Assembly (NCBI GenBank): GCA_965214975.1
Contig: OZ244055.1
Location: forward strand, 1,116,001-1,180,000
DNA length: 64,000 bases
Origin: JAJEBT01 sp965214975
GTDB lineage: Bacteria > Pseudomonadota > Alphaproteobacteria > MPNO01 > UBA830
Direction: 5' to 3'
How positions within the stretch are numbered: the stretch's first letter is position 1; the number at the start of each line of letters is the position of its first letter. Position numbers and translations under genes: made by a program. The notes under the pieces are model-generated. The model did no database searches. It was not told the origin of the DNA and was given only the letters and a program-made list of their open reading frames with translations. Below are positions 1-10,444 of the stretch, piece by piece.

Positions 1-175
1 CGTCGCGCATCGAGGCGCGCGCGGCCGCGACGACGGCGCCGTCCCCGGCATCGGCTCCCGCGGCGGCGTCGCGGCGGACCAGCGTCTGCGCGCCCGATTC
101 GAGGTCGGTGACGAGGACGACCGCGGTCTTGGCGGCGCGGTCCCGAAGCAGCGCGTCAAGGGTCTCGCGTTTCAT
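1..175 (-). CDS. XdhC/CoxI family protein, second component (partial, N-terminus only)
   Basis: The first 58 codons of a minus-strand gene run off the left edge. The product starts MKRETLDALLRDRAAKTAVV and continues with VLVTDLESGAQ, the usual N-terminus of the XdhC-family proteins that carry the Rossmann-like XdhC_C domain further on. That domain is outside the window. The ATG overlaps the TGA of the preceding XdhC gene (ATGA), so the two are translationally coupled. XdhC/CoxI proteins help insert or sulfurate the molybdenum cofactor of xanthine-oxidase-family enzymes, which fits the cox genes upstream. The family call rests on the N-terminus and context only. Confidence 0.65.
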   Translation of the reverse strand, partial: MKRETLDALLRDRAAKTAVVLVTDLESGAQTLVRRDAAAGADAGDGAVVAAARASMRD

Positions 176-516
176 TCGAGATTCTCGACGTAGACCTGGA
201 CCCGGCCGCCGCAGGCAAGCCCGACCTCCCAGGCGAGTTCGTTGGTCACGCCGTATTCGAGGAGTTTCGGGCTGCCGGTCTTCATGACCTCGATCGCCTC
301 GGTCGCGACCGCGCCTTCGATGCAGCCTCCGGAAACCGATCCGACGAGCCTGCCGCCGTCGTCGACGGCGAGATGGCTTCCGGCGGCCCGGGGCGAGGAG
401 CCCCAGGTCGAGACCACCGTGGCCAAGGCGACCTTGCGTCCGGAATCCCTCCAGCGCCGGGCCTCGCCGAGCACGTCGTCGTCGTTCGAGAATCCGTCTA
501 CGCCGCCGCTTGCCAT
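172..516 (-). CDS. XdhC/CoxI family N-terminal-domain protein, 114 aa
   Basis: A small protein made of only the XdhC_CoxI N-terminal domain. The signature stretch ATVVSTWGSSPRAAGSHLAV and the following SVSGGCIEGAV are characteristic of the family, and the conserved cysteine of SGGCIEG is present. Family members act in maturation of molybdenum hydroxylases, delivering or sulfurating the molybdopterin cofactor. Splitting the family into a short N-terminal protein and a second C-terminal protein is common in cox operons. The start ATG lies inside the 3' end of coxE, overlapping it by 19 nt, and the stop overlaps the next gene, so it is tightly coupled in the operon. Confidence 0.8.
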   Translation of the reverse strand: MASGGVDGFSNDDDVLGEARRWRDSGRKVALATVVSTWGSSPRAAGSHLAVDDGGRLVGSVSGGCIEGAVATEAIEVMKTGSPKLLEYGVTNELAWEVGLACGGRVQVYVENLE

Positions 517-1784
517 TCCCGCGCTCCCTGTTTCCCCGGCTCCGCAGTCCGGCTCAGAGCCTCGATGAGTTCGGACAGACTCCTCAGATTATGCACCGGG
601 CGGAATTCGTCAACGAACGGCAGCATCGCCTGTATGCCCCGGCTCCTGGGCTCGAAGCCCTCGAAGCGGAGAAGCGGGTTGAGCCAGATCAGCCGTCGGC
701 ACGAACGGTGCAGGCGCTCGGCCTCGCCGCCGAGGCCGCGCCCGGCGTTGCGGTCGAGTCCGTCGGAGATCAGAAGGACGATGGCGCCCTGGCCCAGCAC
801 CCGGCGCGACCAGAAACGGTTGAATTCCCGGAGGCTGTCGCCGATCCGCGTGCCGCCCGACCAGTCCTCGACGACCCCGGTCACGCGTTCGAGCGCGAGG
901 TCGACATCGCGGTGCCTGAGATGGCGCGTGATGTTGGTCAGGCGCGTGCCGAACAGGAAGGTGTGCACCCGGTCGCGGTCGTTGGTCAGGGCGTGCATGA
1001 AATGGAGGAACATGCGCGTGTAGCGGCTCATCGACCCGGAGATGTCGCACAGGATCACGACCGGCGGCGGGCGGGTCCGCCGTTCGCGGAAGCGGAGGGG
1101 GATCGAGGCCCCGCCCGAACGGAGGGCGGCCCGCAGGGTCGCGCGCATGTCGATGCGGGCGCGCCGCGCGCTCGGCCGGTGGCGCCGGACCGGAACCCTG
1201 GCCAGCGGCAGCCGCATGCGGGCGATCTCCCGCCTGGCGGCCTCGATCTCGTCGGCCGTCATCTCCTCGAAATCCATGGACTGCAGAAGCTCGCGCCGCG
1301 ACGCGGTCATCACCGCGTCCACCCGCTCCTCGCCCTCCTCCTCCCTTTCCGGGGCGTCTTCGGCCGGCGGGCTGAACGCGTCCTGCAGGCGGCGCAGGGG
1401 CTGTTCCTCGGGGAGCGGCGGGTCTCCGGCCTCGGTCCGGGGCAGCAGCAGTCCCATCATGCGCTCGAGAAGCTTCGGATCCTTCCAGAAGATGTGGAAC
1501 GCCTGGTCGAACAGCTCGCGCTGGTCCCGGCGGTTCACGAACACCGCGTGAAGCGCCCAGTAGAAGTCCTCGCGGTTGCCGATGCCGACCGTCAGCGCCG
1601 CCTGGGTCGCGACGACGATCTTGCCCGGTCCGACGGGCAGGCCCGCGGCCCGGAGAATCCGCCCGAAATGCATGATGTTCGGCGCCAGCCGGTTGCCTTC
1701 GAGGCGCTCGAGAATCCGCAGCCCCGGCGTCAGCCCGAGGGCTCCGGACGCCTCCGCCCCTTCCGCCGCGGATCCGCCGGCCAC
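498..1784 (-). CDS. coxE: CoxE-like von Willebrand factor A protein
   Basis: This 428-residue protein has a C-terminal VWA domain with the MIDAS motif DISGSMS. It is followed by a region with the conserved LFGTRLTNITRHLR and WSGGTRIG motifs found in CoxE/YeaD2-type proteins. An acidic, low-complexity linker (EDAPEREEEGEERVD) lies in the middle. CoxE works with the MoxR-type ATPase CoxD in post-translational maturation of the molybdenum site of carbon monoxide dehydrogenase and related hydroxylases. The GTG start lies 3 nt after the coxD TAG stop, so the two genes are expressed together. No transmembrane segment is seen, so it is presumably cytoplasmic or peripheral. Confidence 0.85.
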   Translation of the reverse strand: MAGGSAAEGAEASGALGLTPGLRILERLEGNRLAPNIMHFGRILRAAGLPVGPGKIVVATQAALTVGIGNREDFYWALHAVFVNRRDQRELFDQAFHIFWKDPKLLERMMGLLLPRTEAGDPPLPEEQPLRRLQDAFSPPAEDAPEREEEGEERVDAVMTASRRELLQSMDFEEMTADEIEAARREIARMRLPLARVPVRRHRPSARRARIDMRATLRAALRSGGASIPLRFRERRTRPPPVVILCDISGSMSRYTRMFLHFMHALTNDRDRVHTFLFGTRLTNITRHLRHRDVDLALERVTGVVEDWSGGTRIGDSLREFNRFWSRRVLGQGAIVLLISDGLDRNAGRGLGGEAERLHRSCRRLIWLNPLLRFEGFEPRSRGIQAMLPFVDEFRPVHNLRSLSELIEALSRTAEPGKQGAREWQAAA

Positions 1785-1787
1785 GGC

Positions 1788-2711
1788 CTAGACGCCGGCC
1801 GCGATGCCGGTCCGGACCTCGTCGAGAATCTTGACGGCCTCGCTGCCCTGGACCTTCTCGATGTCGTCCTGGTACTTGAGAAGCACGCCAAGCGAGGCGT
1901 TGACGGTCTCGGGATCGAGGTCGATCCGGTCGAGCTGGATGAGCGCGTTCGTCCAGTCGATGGTCTCCGCGACCCCCGGCAGCTTGAACAGCTCGCGCTC
2001 GCGAAGCCGCTGGACGAACGTCACGACCTGGCGCGAAAGGGTCTCGGCGGCGTCCGGAACCTTGAGTCTGATGATCTCGAGCTCGCGCTCCGCGTCCGGA
2101 TAGTCGACCCAGAAATAGAAGCAGCGCCGCTTGATGGCGTCGTGGATCTCGCGGGTCCGGTTCGACGTGACGACGACCACGGGAGGGGAGGCCGCGCGGA
2201 CCGTGCCGATTTCGGGAATGGTGACCTGGAAGTCCGACAGGACCTCGAGAAGAAAGGCCTCGAACGGCTCGTCGGTCCGGTCGAGCTCGTCGATCAGGAG
2301 GATGGGGGCCTTGCCCGAGGGGTCGGGCTCGAGCGCCTGCAGGAGCGGCCGCTTGATCAGGAAGCGCTCGGAGAAGATCCCCGACTCGATCTGCCCGCGC
2401 TCCCGCTTGCCGGTCGCTTCGGCGATGCGGATCTCGATCATCTGCATCGCGTAGTTCCACTCGTACACGGCCGAGGACACGTCGAGCCCCTCGTAGCATT
2501 GCAGGCGGATGAGGCGCCGGCCGAGAGTCCCGGCGAGCACGTTGGCGATCTCGGTCTTGCCGACCCCGGCCTCTCCCTCGAGAAACAGGGGACGCCCCAG
2601 CCTGAGCGAGAGAAACAGCGCCGTCGCGAGCGAGCGGTCGGCCACGTAGCTGGCCGTGCGCAGCATGTCGACGACGGCGTCGACGGAGGCGGCGGCGGGA
2701 TCGGTCGTCAT
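1788..2711 (-). CDS. coxD: CoxD-like MoxR-family AAA+ ATPase
   Basis: A 307-residue MoxR-type AAA+ ATPase with Walker A GEAGVGKTE, Walker B ILLIDELDR and a sensor-1 region ending VVVTSNRTREI. CoxD is the chaperone-like ATPase needed to build the copper-sulfur-molybdenum site of aerobic CO dehydrogenase. Homologues serve other xanthine-oxidase-family enzymes. I chose the ATG at 2711 (MTTDPAAASVDAVVDML), because the conserved domain begins shortly after it. An in-frame GTG at 2777 would add 22 residues without family similarity. It lies between coxM and coxE, where a cox operon would normally also carry the large subunit before coxD. Confidence 0.85.
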   Translation of the reverse strand: MTTDPAAASVDAVVDMLRTASYVADRSLATALFLSLRLGRPLFLEGEAGVGKTEIANVLAGTLGRRLIRLQCYEGLDVSSAVYEWNYAMQMIEIRIAEATGKRERGQIESGIFSERFLIKRPLLQALEPDPSGKAPILLIDELDRTDEPFEAFLLEVLSDFQVTIPEIGTVRAASPPVVVVTSNRTREIHDAIKRRCFYFWVDYPDAERELEIIRLKVPDAAETLSRQVVTFVQRLRERELFKLPGVAETIDWTNALIQLDRIDLDPETVNASLGVLLKYQDDIEKVQGSEAVKILDEVRTGIAAGV

Positions 2712-2817
2712 GCGTTCGGATGCATCCGTGATGGTTCCGGACCCCTGGCCGGCAGCCGCGAGCGTGCCACGGCGCACGGCTTTCCGTTCGTCGGGGCGGG
2801 AAAGGCGGCGCGTGCCG

Positions 2818-3615
2818 TCAGCCGTTCGCCTCCGCGACCGCGCGCTTGGCCATGACGGTCACGAGATGCGCCCGGTACTCGGGGCTGGCGTGGATGTCGC
2901 CGTTGAGATCGTCGTCCGGAATCCCGATCTCGGCGACCGCCTCCGGGACGAAGCCGCCCTCCAGCGCCCTCTCCATCTCGGGAACGCGGAACACGCAGGG
3001 ACCGGCGCCGGTGACGGCGACACGGACGCCCTGCGGGCCCGTGCTCGCGAAGACGCCGACGATGGCGTAGCGCGAGGCCGGATTCGGGAACTTCATGTAT
3101 CCCGCCTTTTCGGGCACCGGAAACGTCACCCTGGTCACCAGCTCGTCCTCGTCGAGGGCGGTCTCGAACAGGCCGGTGAAGAAATCGTCGCCGGCGACCG
3201 CGCGCTTCGTGGTGTGAACGGTGGCGCCGAGGCCGACCACCGCCGACGGGTAGTCGGCCGCGGGATCGTTGTTGGCGATCGACCCTCCGATGGTTCCGCG
3301 GTTGCGGACCATGGGATCCCCGATCAGCCCGGCGAGCTTGGCGAGCGCGGGAATCGCGGAGCGGACCTCGGACGAGGCGTTGACGGCCGCGTGCGGGGTC
3401 ATGGCGCCGACCGAGACCTCGGAGCCGGAAACGGAGATGCCGACGAGATCCCCGAGGCCGGCGAGATCGACGAGGTCGGACGGCTTGGCGAGGCGCATCT
3501 TGAGAGTCGGCAGCAGGGTCATGCCGCCGGCGACGAACTTGCCCTCCTCGGCGGCCGCCACCGACGAGACCGCGTCCTTGACGGACGCCGCGCGCTTGTA
3601 CTCGAAGTCGTACAT
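2818..3615 (-). CDS. coxM: CoxM-like FAD-binding medium subunit of a molybdenum hydroxylase
   Basis: A 265-residue flavoprotein subunit of the xanthine dehydrogenase/CO dehydrogenase family. The two FAD-contact motifs are clear: AGGMTLLPTLKMRLAKPSD near residue 33 and NRGTIGGSIANNDPAADYPS near residue 107. It passes electrons from the iron-sulfur subunit to the acceptor. The start is the ATG at 3615 (MYDFEYKRA). A longer upstream reading in the same frame has no homology because it runs antisense through coxS. It lies 35 nt downstream of coxS and 106 nt upstream of coxD. The missing large subunit makes the substrate impossible to predict. Confidence 0.85.
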   Translation of the reverse strand: MYDFEYKRAASVKDAVSSVAAAEEGKFVAGGMTLLPTLKMRLAKPSDLVDLAGLGDLVGISVSGSEVSVGAMTPHAAVNASSEVRSAIPALAKLAGLIGDPMVRNRGTIGGSIANNDPAADYPSAVVGLGATVHTTKRAVAGDDFFTGLFETALDEDELVTRVTFPVPEKAGYMKFPNPASRYAIVGVFASTGPQGVRVAVTGAGPCVFRVPEMERALEGGFVPEAVAEIGIPDDDLNGDIHASPEYRAHLVTVMAKRAVAEANG

Positions 3616-3650
3616 GGTTCCTTCCTCCGGCGTGAGGCGCCCCCGTCGGG

Positions 3651-4127
<477 letters not shown>

Positions 4128-4227
4128 GGCTTCCTCCGAAGGGCTGTCGTGGATGCGGGCCGGCGTCCGTGCGGCGCATCGGCGAGTCTGCGCACCGGAG
4201 GCATTATCGCGCCGCCCGGAGACACGG

Positions 4228-5532
4228 TCAAGCGCCGCGCCGGGCCGGGATTCTCCGTCCGGGCAGCGCGTCCGCTCCGGCGTAAAGGGCGGCCGGGCCG
4301 AGTTCCTGCTCGATGCGCATCAGCTGGTTGTATTTCGCGAGCCGGTCGGAACGCGCGAGGGATCCGGTCTTGATCTGGCCGCAGCCGACGGCCACCGCGA
4401 GATCCGCGATGGTGGTGTCCTCGGTCTCGCCCGAGCGGTGCGACATGACCGCGCGGTAGGACGACTTGTGCGCCAGCTCGACGGCGGCCAGGGTCTCGGT
4501 GAGCGTTCCGACCTGGTTGACCTTCACCAGAATCGCGTTGGCGACGGAACGCTCGACGCCTTCGGCGAGCCGGCCCGGGTCGGTGACGAACAGGTCGTCG
4601 CCGACGAGCTGCACGCGGTCGCCGAGCGCGGCGGTCAGGGCTTCCCAGCCGTCCCAGTCGTCCTCCGCCAGCCCGTCCTCGATGGACGCGATGGGATAGG
4701 TCCCGCACAGTTCCCCGTAATAGGCGACCAGCTCCTCCGAAGTCAGGATCCTGCCTTCCCCGTCGAGGCGGTACCGGCCGTTCTCGTGGAATTCGCTCGC
4801 CGCGCAGTCGAGCGCCAGGTGGACGTTCCCGCCGGGATCGAAGCCGGCCTCCGAGACGGCGGCCACGAGAAAGTCGAGCGCCTCGCGGGCGTTGCCGAGA
4901 TCGGGCGCGAAGCCGCCCTCGTCGCCGACCGCGGTGCCGTGCCCGCCGGCGGCGAGGCGTTCGCGGAGCGCGTGGAAGATCTCGGCGCCCCAGCGAACCG
5001 CTTCGGCGATGCTGCCGGCCCCGACGGGCATGACCATGAATTCCTGGAAGTCGACGGCGTTGTCGGCGTGGGCGCCGCCGTTGAGGATGTTCATCATGGG
5101 CACGGGAAGCAGCCGCGCCGCGACGCCCCCGACGTGGCGGTAGAAGGGCAGGCCGGCATCGGCCGCGGCCGCCCGCGCCACCGCGAGACTCACGCCGAGG
5201 ATGGCGTTGGCGCCCAGAACGCTCTTGTTGGGGGTGCCGTCGAGCTCGATCATGATCCCGTCGATCTGGGCCTGCTCGCAGGCGTCGATCCCGCTCAGGG
5301 TCTCGAACAGCGTGTCGTTGACGGTGTCGACGGCCTTGAGGACGCCCTTGCCCCGGTAGCGTTCCCTGTCGCCGTCGCGCAGCTCGACGGCCTCGTGGGC
5401 GCCGGTGGACGCGCCCGACGGCACGGCGGCGCGGCCGGTGGCGCCCGAGTCGAGCCGGACGTCGACCTCGACCGTGGGATTGCCGCGCGAATCGAGGATC
5501 TCGCGGGCGAAGACGTCAACGATGGCCGACAT
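4228..5532 (-). CDS. eno: enolase (phosphopyruvate hydratase)
   Basis: A full-length 434-residue enolase that interconverts 2-phosphoglycerate and phosphoenolpyruvate in glycolysis. It opens with the conserved AREILDSRGNPTVEVDV and has SGASTGAHEAVELRDGD. It ends with the SHRSGETEDTTIADLAV active-site loop and the signature KTGSLARSDRLAKYNQLMR. The magnesium-binding IEDGLAEDDWDGW region is intact. It is the last gene of the secG-tpiA-pyrG-kdsA-eno run. The short C-terminal tail (PGRRIPARRGA) is basic and not conserved. Confidence 0.97.
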   Translation of the reverse strand: MSAIVDVFAREILDSRGNPTVEVDVRLDSGATGRAAVPSGASTGAHEAVELRDGDRERYRGKGVLKAVDTVNDTLFETLSGIDACEQAQIDGIMIELDGTPNKSVLGANAILGVSLAVARAAAADAGLPFYRHVGGVAARLLPVPMMNILNGGAHADNAVDFQEFMVMPVGAGSIAEAVRWGAEIFHALRERLAAGGHGTAVGDEGGFAPDLGNAREALDFLVAAVSEAGFDPGGNVHLALDCAASEFHENGRYRLDGEGRILTSEELVAYYGELCGTYPIASIEDGLAEDDWDGWEALTAALGDRVQLVGDDLFVTDPGRLAEGVERSVANAILVKVNQVGTLTETLAAVELAHKSSYRAVMSHRSGETEDTTIADLAVAVGCGQIKTGSLARSDRLAKYNQLMRIEQELGPAALYAGADALPGRRIPARRGA

Positions 5533-5615
5533 TTCCGGACTCTCCCTTTCTTGCTTGCGCGGCTCTTCCTAGCGGCTGTGCGCGGGCCCGGCAACGCGGC
5601 GCGGAACCGGGACGG

Positions 5616-6455
5616 TCAGGGCTCGACGGGGTTCGCCTTCGCCAGGCGGTCGAGCGCGACGAGGGTTTCGAGAATCGCGGGCAGGTCGCGCAACGCGACC
5701 ATGTTCGGGCCGTCCGAGGGCGCCCGGTCCGGATCCTGGTGGGTTTCCATGAAGACCGCCGCGACGCCGACGGCGACGGCGGCGCGGGCGAGCACCGGCA
5801 CGTGTTCGCGCCGGCCTCCCGAAGCCGTTCCCCGGCCGCCGGGGAGCATGACCGAATGGGTGGCGTCGAAGACCACCGGATAGCCGGTGCGCGCCATTTC
5901 CGGAAGCGCGCGCATGTCCGACACCAGCATGTTGTAGCCGAACGAGACGCCGCGTTCGCACAGCATGATCTTGCTGTTGCCCGCGGCCCGCGCCTTGTCG
6001 GCCACGTTGCCCATGTCCCAGGGCGCGAGGAACTGCCCCTTCTTGATGTTGAGGGGCCTGCCGGTGCGCGCGGCGGCGGTGACGAGGTCGGTCTGGCGGC
6101 ACAGAAAGGCGGGTATCTGCAGGACGTCGACGGCTTCCGCCACGGGTCCGCACTGGTCGGGCAGGTGGACGTCGGTCAGGACCGGGCAGTTCCGGGTTTC
6201 GCGGATCTCGGCGAGGATGGGAAGGCTTTCCTCGAGCCCGAGGCCGCGGGGGCTGTCGGCGGAGGTCCTGTTGGCCTTGTCGAACGACGTCTTGTAGATC
6301 AGCCCGACCCCGAGCCTGGCGGCGGTCTCGACCAGCGCCGCGGACATCTCCAGCGCGTGCTCCCTGCTCTCGAGGGCGCAGGGACCGGCGATGAGCGCCA
6401 GCGGAGCGTCGTTGGCAACGGTGAACCCGGCGGCCTCGAAACGTATCCTTTCCAT
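5616..6455 (-). CDS. kdsA: 3-deoxy-8-phosphooctulonate synthase (KDO-8-P synthase), probably metal-dependent type
   Basis: A 279-residue class I DAHP-synthase-family enzyme that condenses phosphoenolpyruvate with arabinose 5-phosphate to give KDO-8-phosphate for lipopolysaccharide. Motifs seen are LIAGPCALES, YKTSFDKANRTS, LTDVHLPDQ, NIKKGQFLAPWDM and FDATHSVMLPGG. The residue at position 26 in AGPCALES is cysteine. In the metal-dependent KdsA group (Aquifex type) this position is the metal-binding cysteine, whereas metal-independent enzymes such as that of E. coli have asparagine there. It sits 12 nt downstream of pyrG, and its PEP substrate is made by the eno product encoded next. Confidence 0.95.
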   Translation of the reverse strand: MERIRFEAAGFTVANDAPLALIAGPCALESREHALEMSAALVETAARLGVGLIYKTSFDKANRTSADSPRGLGLEESLPILAEIRETRNCPVLTDVHLPDQCGPVAEAVDVLQIPAFLCRQTDLVTAAARTGRPLNIKKGQFLAPWDMGNVADKARAAGNSKIMLCERGVSFGYNMLVSDMRALPEMARTGYPVVFDATHSVMLPGGRGTASGGRREHVPVLARAAVAVGVAAVFMETHQDPDRAPSDGPNMVALRDLPAILETLVALDRLAKANPVEP

Positions 6456-6467
6456 CGGGACCGCGCT

Positions 6468-8099
<1,632 letters not shown>

Positions 8100-8331
8100 G
8101 GACGGGCAATCTATCCGAATCGGCGGAGTTCAGAAAGTGCCGGAAGAGAAGACGCCAGGTTGATCCCGCGCCGCCGTCCCGGCCCGGCCGCCCGGATGGC
8201 GGAATCCCGAACCGGCTCCGGCCGCAGGGCGGTGTCCCCGGAGCCCGCGGGCCGCCGTGACGGAACGGAGGGGGCCGCCCCGGTCCGCCCGGAGCGGATG
8301 CTCGGCCGGCGCGGGACGGTCCTGGATCCGG

Positions 8332-9093
8332 TCAGCGGTCGCCGCTTGCGGCGATCGCCCGGAAGCTCTCCGCCTCGAGGCTGGCTCCTCCCACCAGCAC
8401 GCCGTCGACGTTCTCCGTCGCCAGGATTCCGCCGGCGTTGGCGGATTTGACCGAGCCGCCGTAGAGAACGCGCACCCCCTCGGACCGCGTCGCGAGCGGC
8501 GCCACTGCGCCGCGGATCCTCGCGTGGATCTCCGCGATGTCGGCGAGCGTCGGCGTGAGGCCGGTGCCGATCGCCCAGACCGGCTCGTAGGCGACGACCA
8601 CCGTCTCGGGCGACGGTTCCGGGGGCAGGGAGCTGGACAGCTGTTCGACGACCACTTCCTCGGCACGCCCCGCCTCGCGCTGGGCGAGGGTTTCGCCCAC
8701 GCAGACGATCGGCACCAGGCCGGCGGCCTGCGCGGCGGCGGCCTTGTCCCGGACCAGCGCGTCGTCCTCGCCGTGGTCGGCGCGCCGCTCGGAGTGGCCG
8801 ACGATCACGTAGCTGCAGCCGGCGTCGGCCAGCATCTCCGCCGAGACGTCGCCGGTGTGGGCTCCCGAGGCGCGGGGATGGCAGTCCTGCCCGCCGAGCG
8901 CCACGGGGGCGTCGCCGATGGCGGCGCGCGCGGCCGCAAGCAGCGGGGCGGGGGGGCACAGCAGCAGTTCGGGGCCGGGCGGTTCGCCGCGGCCCGCCTG
9001 TTCGGCGACCGCGCCCGCGAGCCCGGCGGCAAAATCGGAGGTGCCGTGCATTTTCCAGTTTCCGGCGATGAGGATGCGGGGAGGCACGGGCAT
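8332..9093 (-). CDS. tpiA: triosephosphate isomerase
   Basis: A 253-residue TIM-barrel enzyme that interconverts dihydroxyacetone phosphate and glyceraldehyde 3-phosphate. The substrate-binding lysine motif GNWKMHG is near the N-terminus. The catalytic histidine lies in VIVGHSERR, the catalytic glutamate in VVAYEPVWAIGTG and the phosphate loop in YGGSVKSANA. I chose the ATG at 9093 (MPVPPRILIAGNWKMHG). It has a purine-rich ribosome site, GGAAGAAGG, about 8 nt upstream. A GTG 33 nt further upstream is possible but adds no conserved residues. The gap upstream to secG is unusually long. Confidence 0.95.
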   Translation of the reverse strand: MPVPPRILIAGNWKMHGTSDFAAGLAGAVAEQAGRGEPPGPELLLCPPAPLLAAARAAIGDAPVALGGQDCHPRASGAHTGDVSAEMLADAGCSYVIVGHSERRADHGEDDALVRDKAAAAQAAGLVPIVCVGETLAQREAGRAEEVVVEQLSSSLPPEPSPETVVVAYEPVWAIGTGLTPTLADIAEIHARIRGAVAPLATRSEGVRVLYGGSVKSANAGGILATENVDGVLVGGASLEAESFRAIAASGDR

Positions 9094-9867
9094 GCAGAAG
9101 GCCTTCTTCCGGAAGAGAACCGCCACTCGACGCGGCCGTGGACGGAGGATAGCACCTTCAGCGGCGGATACCCGCGGGCTTCCGCGTCCGATCCGGCCGC
9201 TTCGGAATCATGACGAGGCGGGGGACGCGGCGACGGTGAGACCGAAACGGCCAGGGGCATCGCCATGATGGTCGCGCCTCCGGCGGTCGGCGCGGATGAA
9301 ACCGCCATCAGCGATCCTTGCTGACGGCGGCACGCCGACCGGATGGAAGGGCGCTTCGACATCGCGACCGGAAACGGCGGTCCGACCGACGACCAGGACG
9401 TCTCCGTCGGGGGGATGGCCAGGGTCGGCAGGTGCCGGAAGGCGGGCGCGGCCGTGCACGGACTGCGGCGCAGGGCAGGGGACGAACCGAAGCCCGCGGC
9501 CCCGCGCAGGCGAATCGGGCGGGCGCCGAGGCTCGGGACTGGGGCGGCTTCACCGTGATCGAGGACGCCGGTCTTGACAGGATCCTCGACGGACCGGCTT
9601 CCGATCGGGAAAAGCGGCGAAGGGCGACGGATGGCGCGTCGCCGACTGTCCGGTTTTCCGCGAAGGCGCCGTTTCCGCGATCCCGCGGACAGGCGGGACG
9701 CGGCACGGCAGGGAGGCGCGCATCCGTTATCGCGGATTGCCGACGGCGACCCTGCGCGGCAGCGTCGCCGACCCGCAAGGGCGGGCAGCGACGGATCGAG
9801 GAGAACCCTCCTTCCGGAGGAATCCGCAGGCGGGCGGATGCGGGCCGGCCCGGTCCGCACCCGGCGG
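9094..9867. other. 774-base non-coding gap between secG and tpiA
   Basis: No reading frame here shows a recognisable protein, on either strand. Short open frames exist because of the high GC, but they are rich in arginine, proline and alanine and lack domain-like blocks. The only clear structure I see is the inverted repeat at 9302-9330. In most proteobacteria tpiA and secG are almost adjacent, so this may be a decayed gene or a scar. The sequence alone does not decide. Confidence 0.5.
9302..9330 (-). terminator. possible terminator-like hairpin downstream of secG
   Basis: Eleven-base arms, CCGCCATCAGC (9302-9312) and GCTGACGGCGG (9320-9330), pair with a single wobble mismatch around a 7-nt loop. 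Read on the minus strand, the stem is followed by TTTC. That gives a weak intrinsic-terminator shape for transcripts coming from secG. The T run is short, so a structural or fossil role is equally possible. Confidence 0.4.
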
Positions 9868-10191
9868 CTATTCGGCGACCGGAACGGCCGGCTCGGGCGC
9901 CGGCGCCTCGGGCGCCGACTGCCGGGTCTGGGCGGGCGCCCTGTCGAGGATCGAATCCGGCGCGCGGTTCGACGAGGTCAGGATCGCGAGCACCAGGCTG
10001 GTGCCGATGAAGCAGGCGGCGATGACCGCGGTCGCGCGGGTCAGGAGATTGGCCGAGCCGCGGGTCGTCATGAGGCCGCCCATCGCGCTCCCGCCGATTC
10101 CGAGCGCACCGCCCTCGCTGCGCTGGAGCAGGATCACCGCGACCAGGGCGAGCGCCAGGATGACGTGGACGAGAAGCAGAACCTGGGCCAT
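9868..10191 (-). CDS. secG: preprotein translocase subunit SecG
   Basis: A 107-residue membrane protein with two hydrophobic helices, about residues 3-22 and 55-72. They are joined by a loop containing LLQRSEGGALGIGGSAMGG, the family's signature. SecG supports SecYE/SecA in protein export across the inner membrane. The C-terminal tail is rich in alanine and proline, as is common in alphaproteobacterial SecG. It starts the minus-strand run and faces the divergent ppiD-like gene across 253 nt, which must hold promoters for both. The order secG then tpiA is unusual, since tpiA more often comes first. Confidence 0.93.
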   Translation of the reverse strand: MAQVLLLVHVILALALVAVILLQRSEGGALGIGGSAMGGLMTTRGSANLLTRATAVIAACFIGTSLVLAILTSSNRAPDSILDRAPAQTRQSAPEAPAPEPAVPVAE

Positions 10192-10444
10192 GAAGGATTC
10201 CGTGAAACCGCGGCCGGCGCCGGAGCGCCCGGGCCGTCGCCCGTTCCGGCGCTACCTAGTCCGTCGCCGGCGGTTCGTCAAGGGCGCGCGTCCGCGCGCC
10301 GGGACCGGCCCGCGCAGGCGGAGCATCCGCTCCGGGAGAGCCGGGGACCGCGGACCGGATCATCCCGGGGCCGGGGACGGCGTCCCTTCATGCCGGCGGC
10401 GGGGTCCGCTATGGTGCGGATGCCACCGACGGATGGGTGAGGGA

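Noticed and set aside
510..2855. 781-codon plus-strand open frame
   Set aside because: Shadow of coxE and coxD. It lacks conserved blocks.
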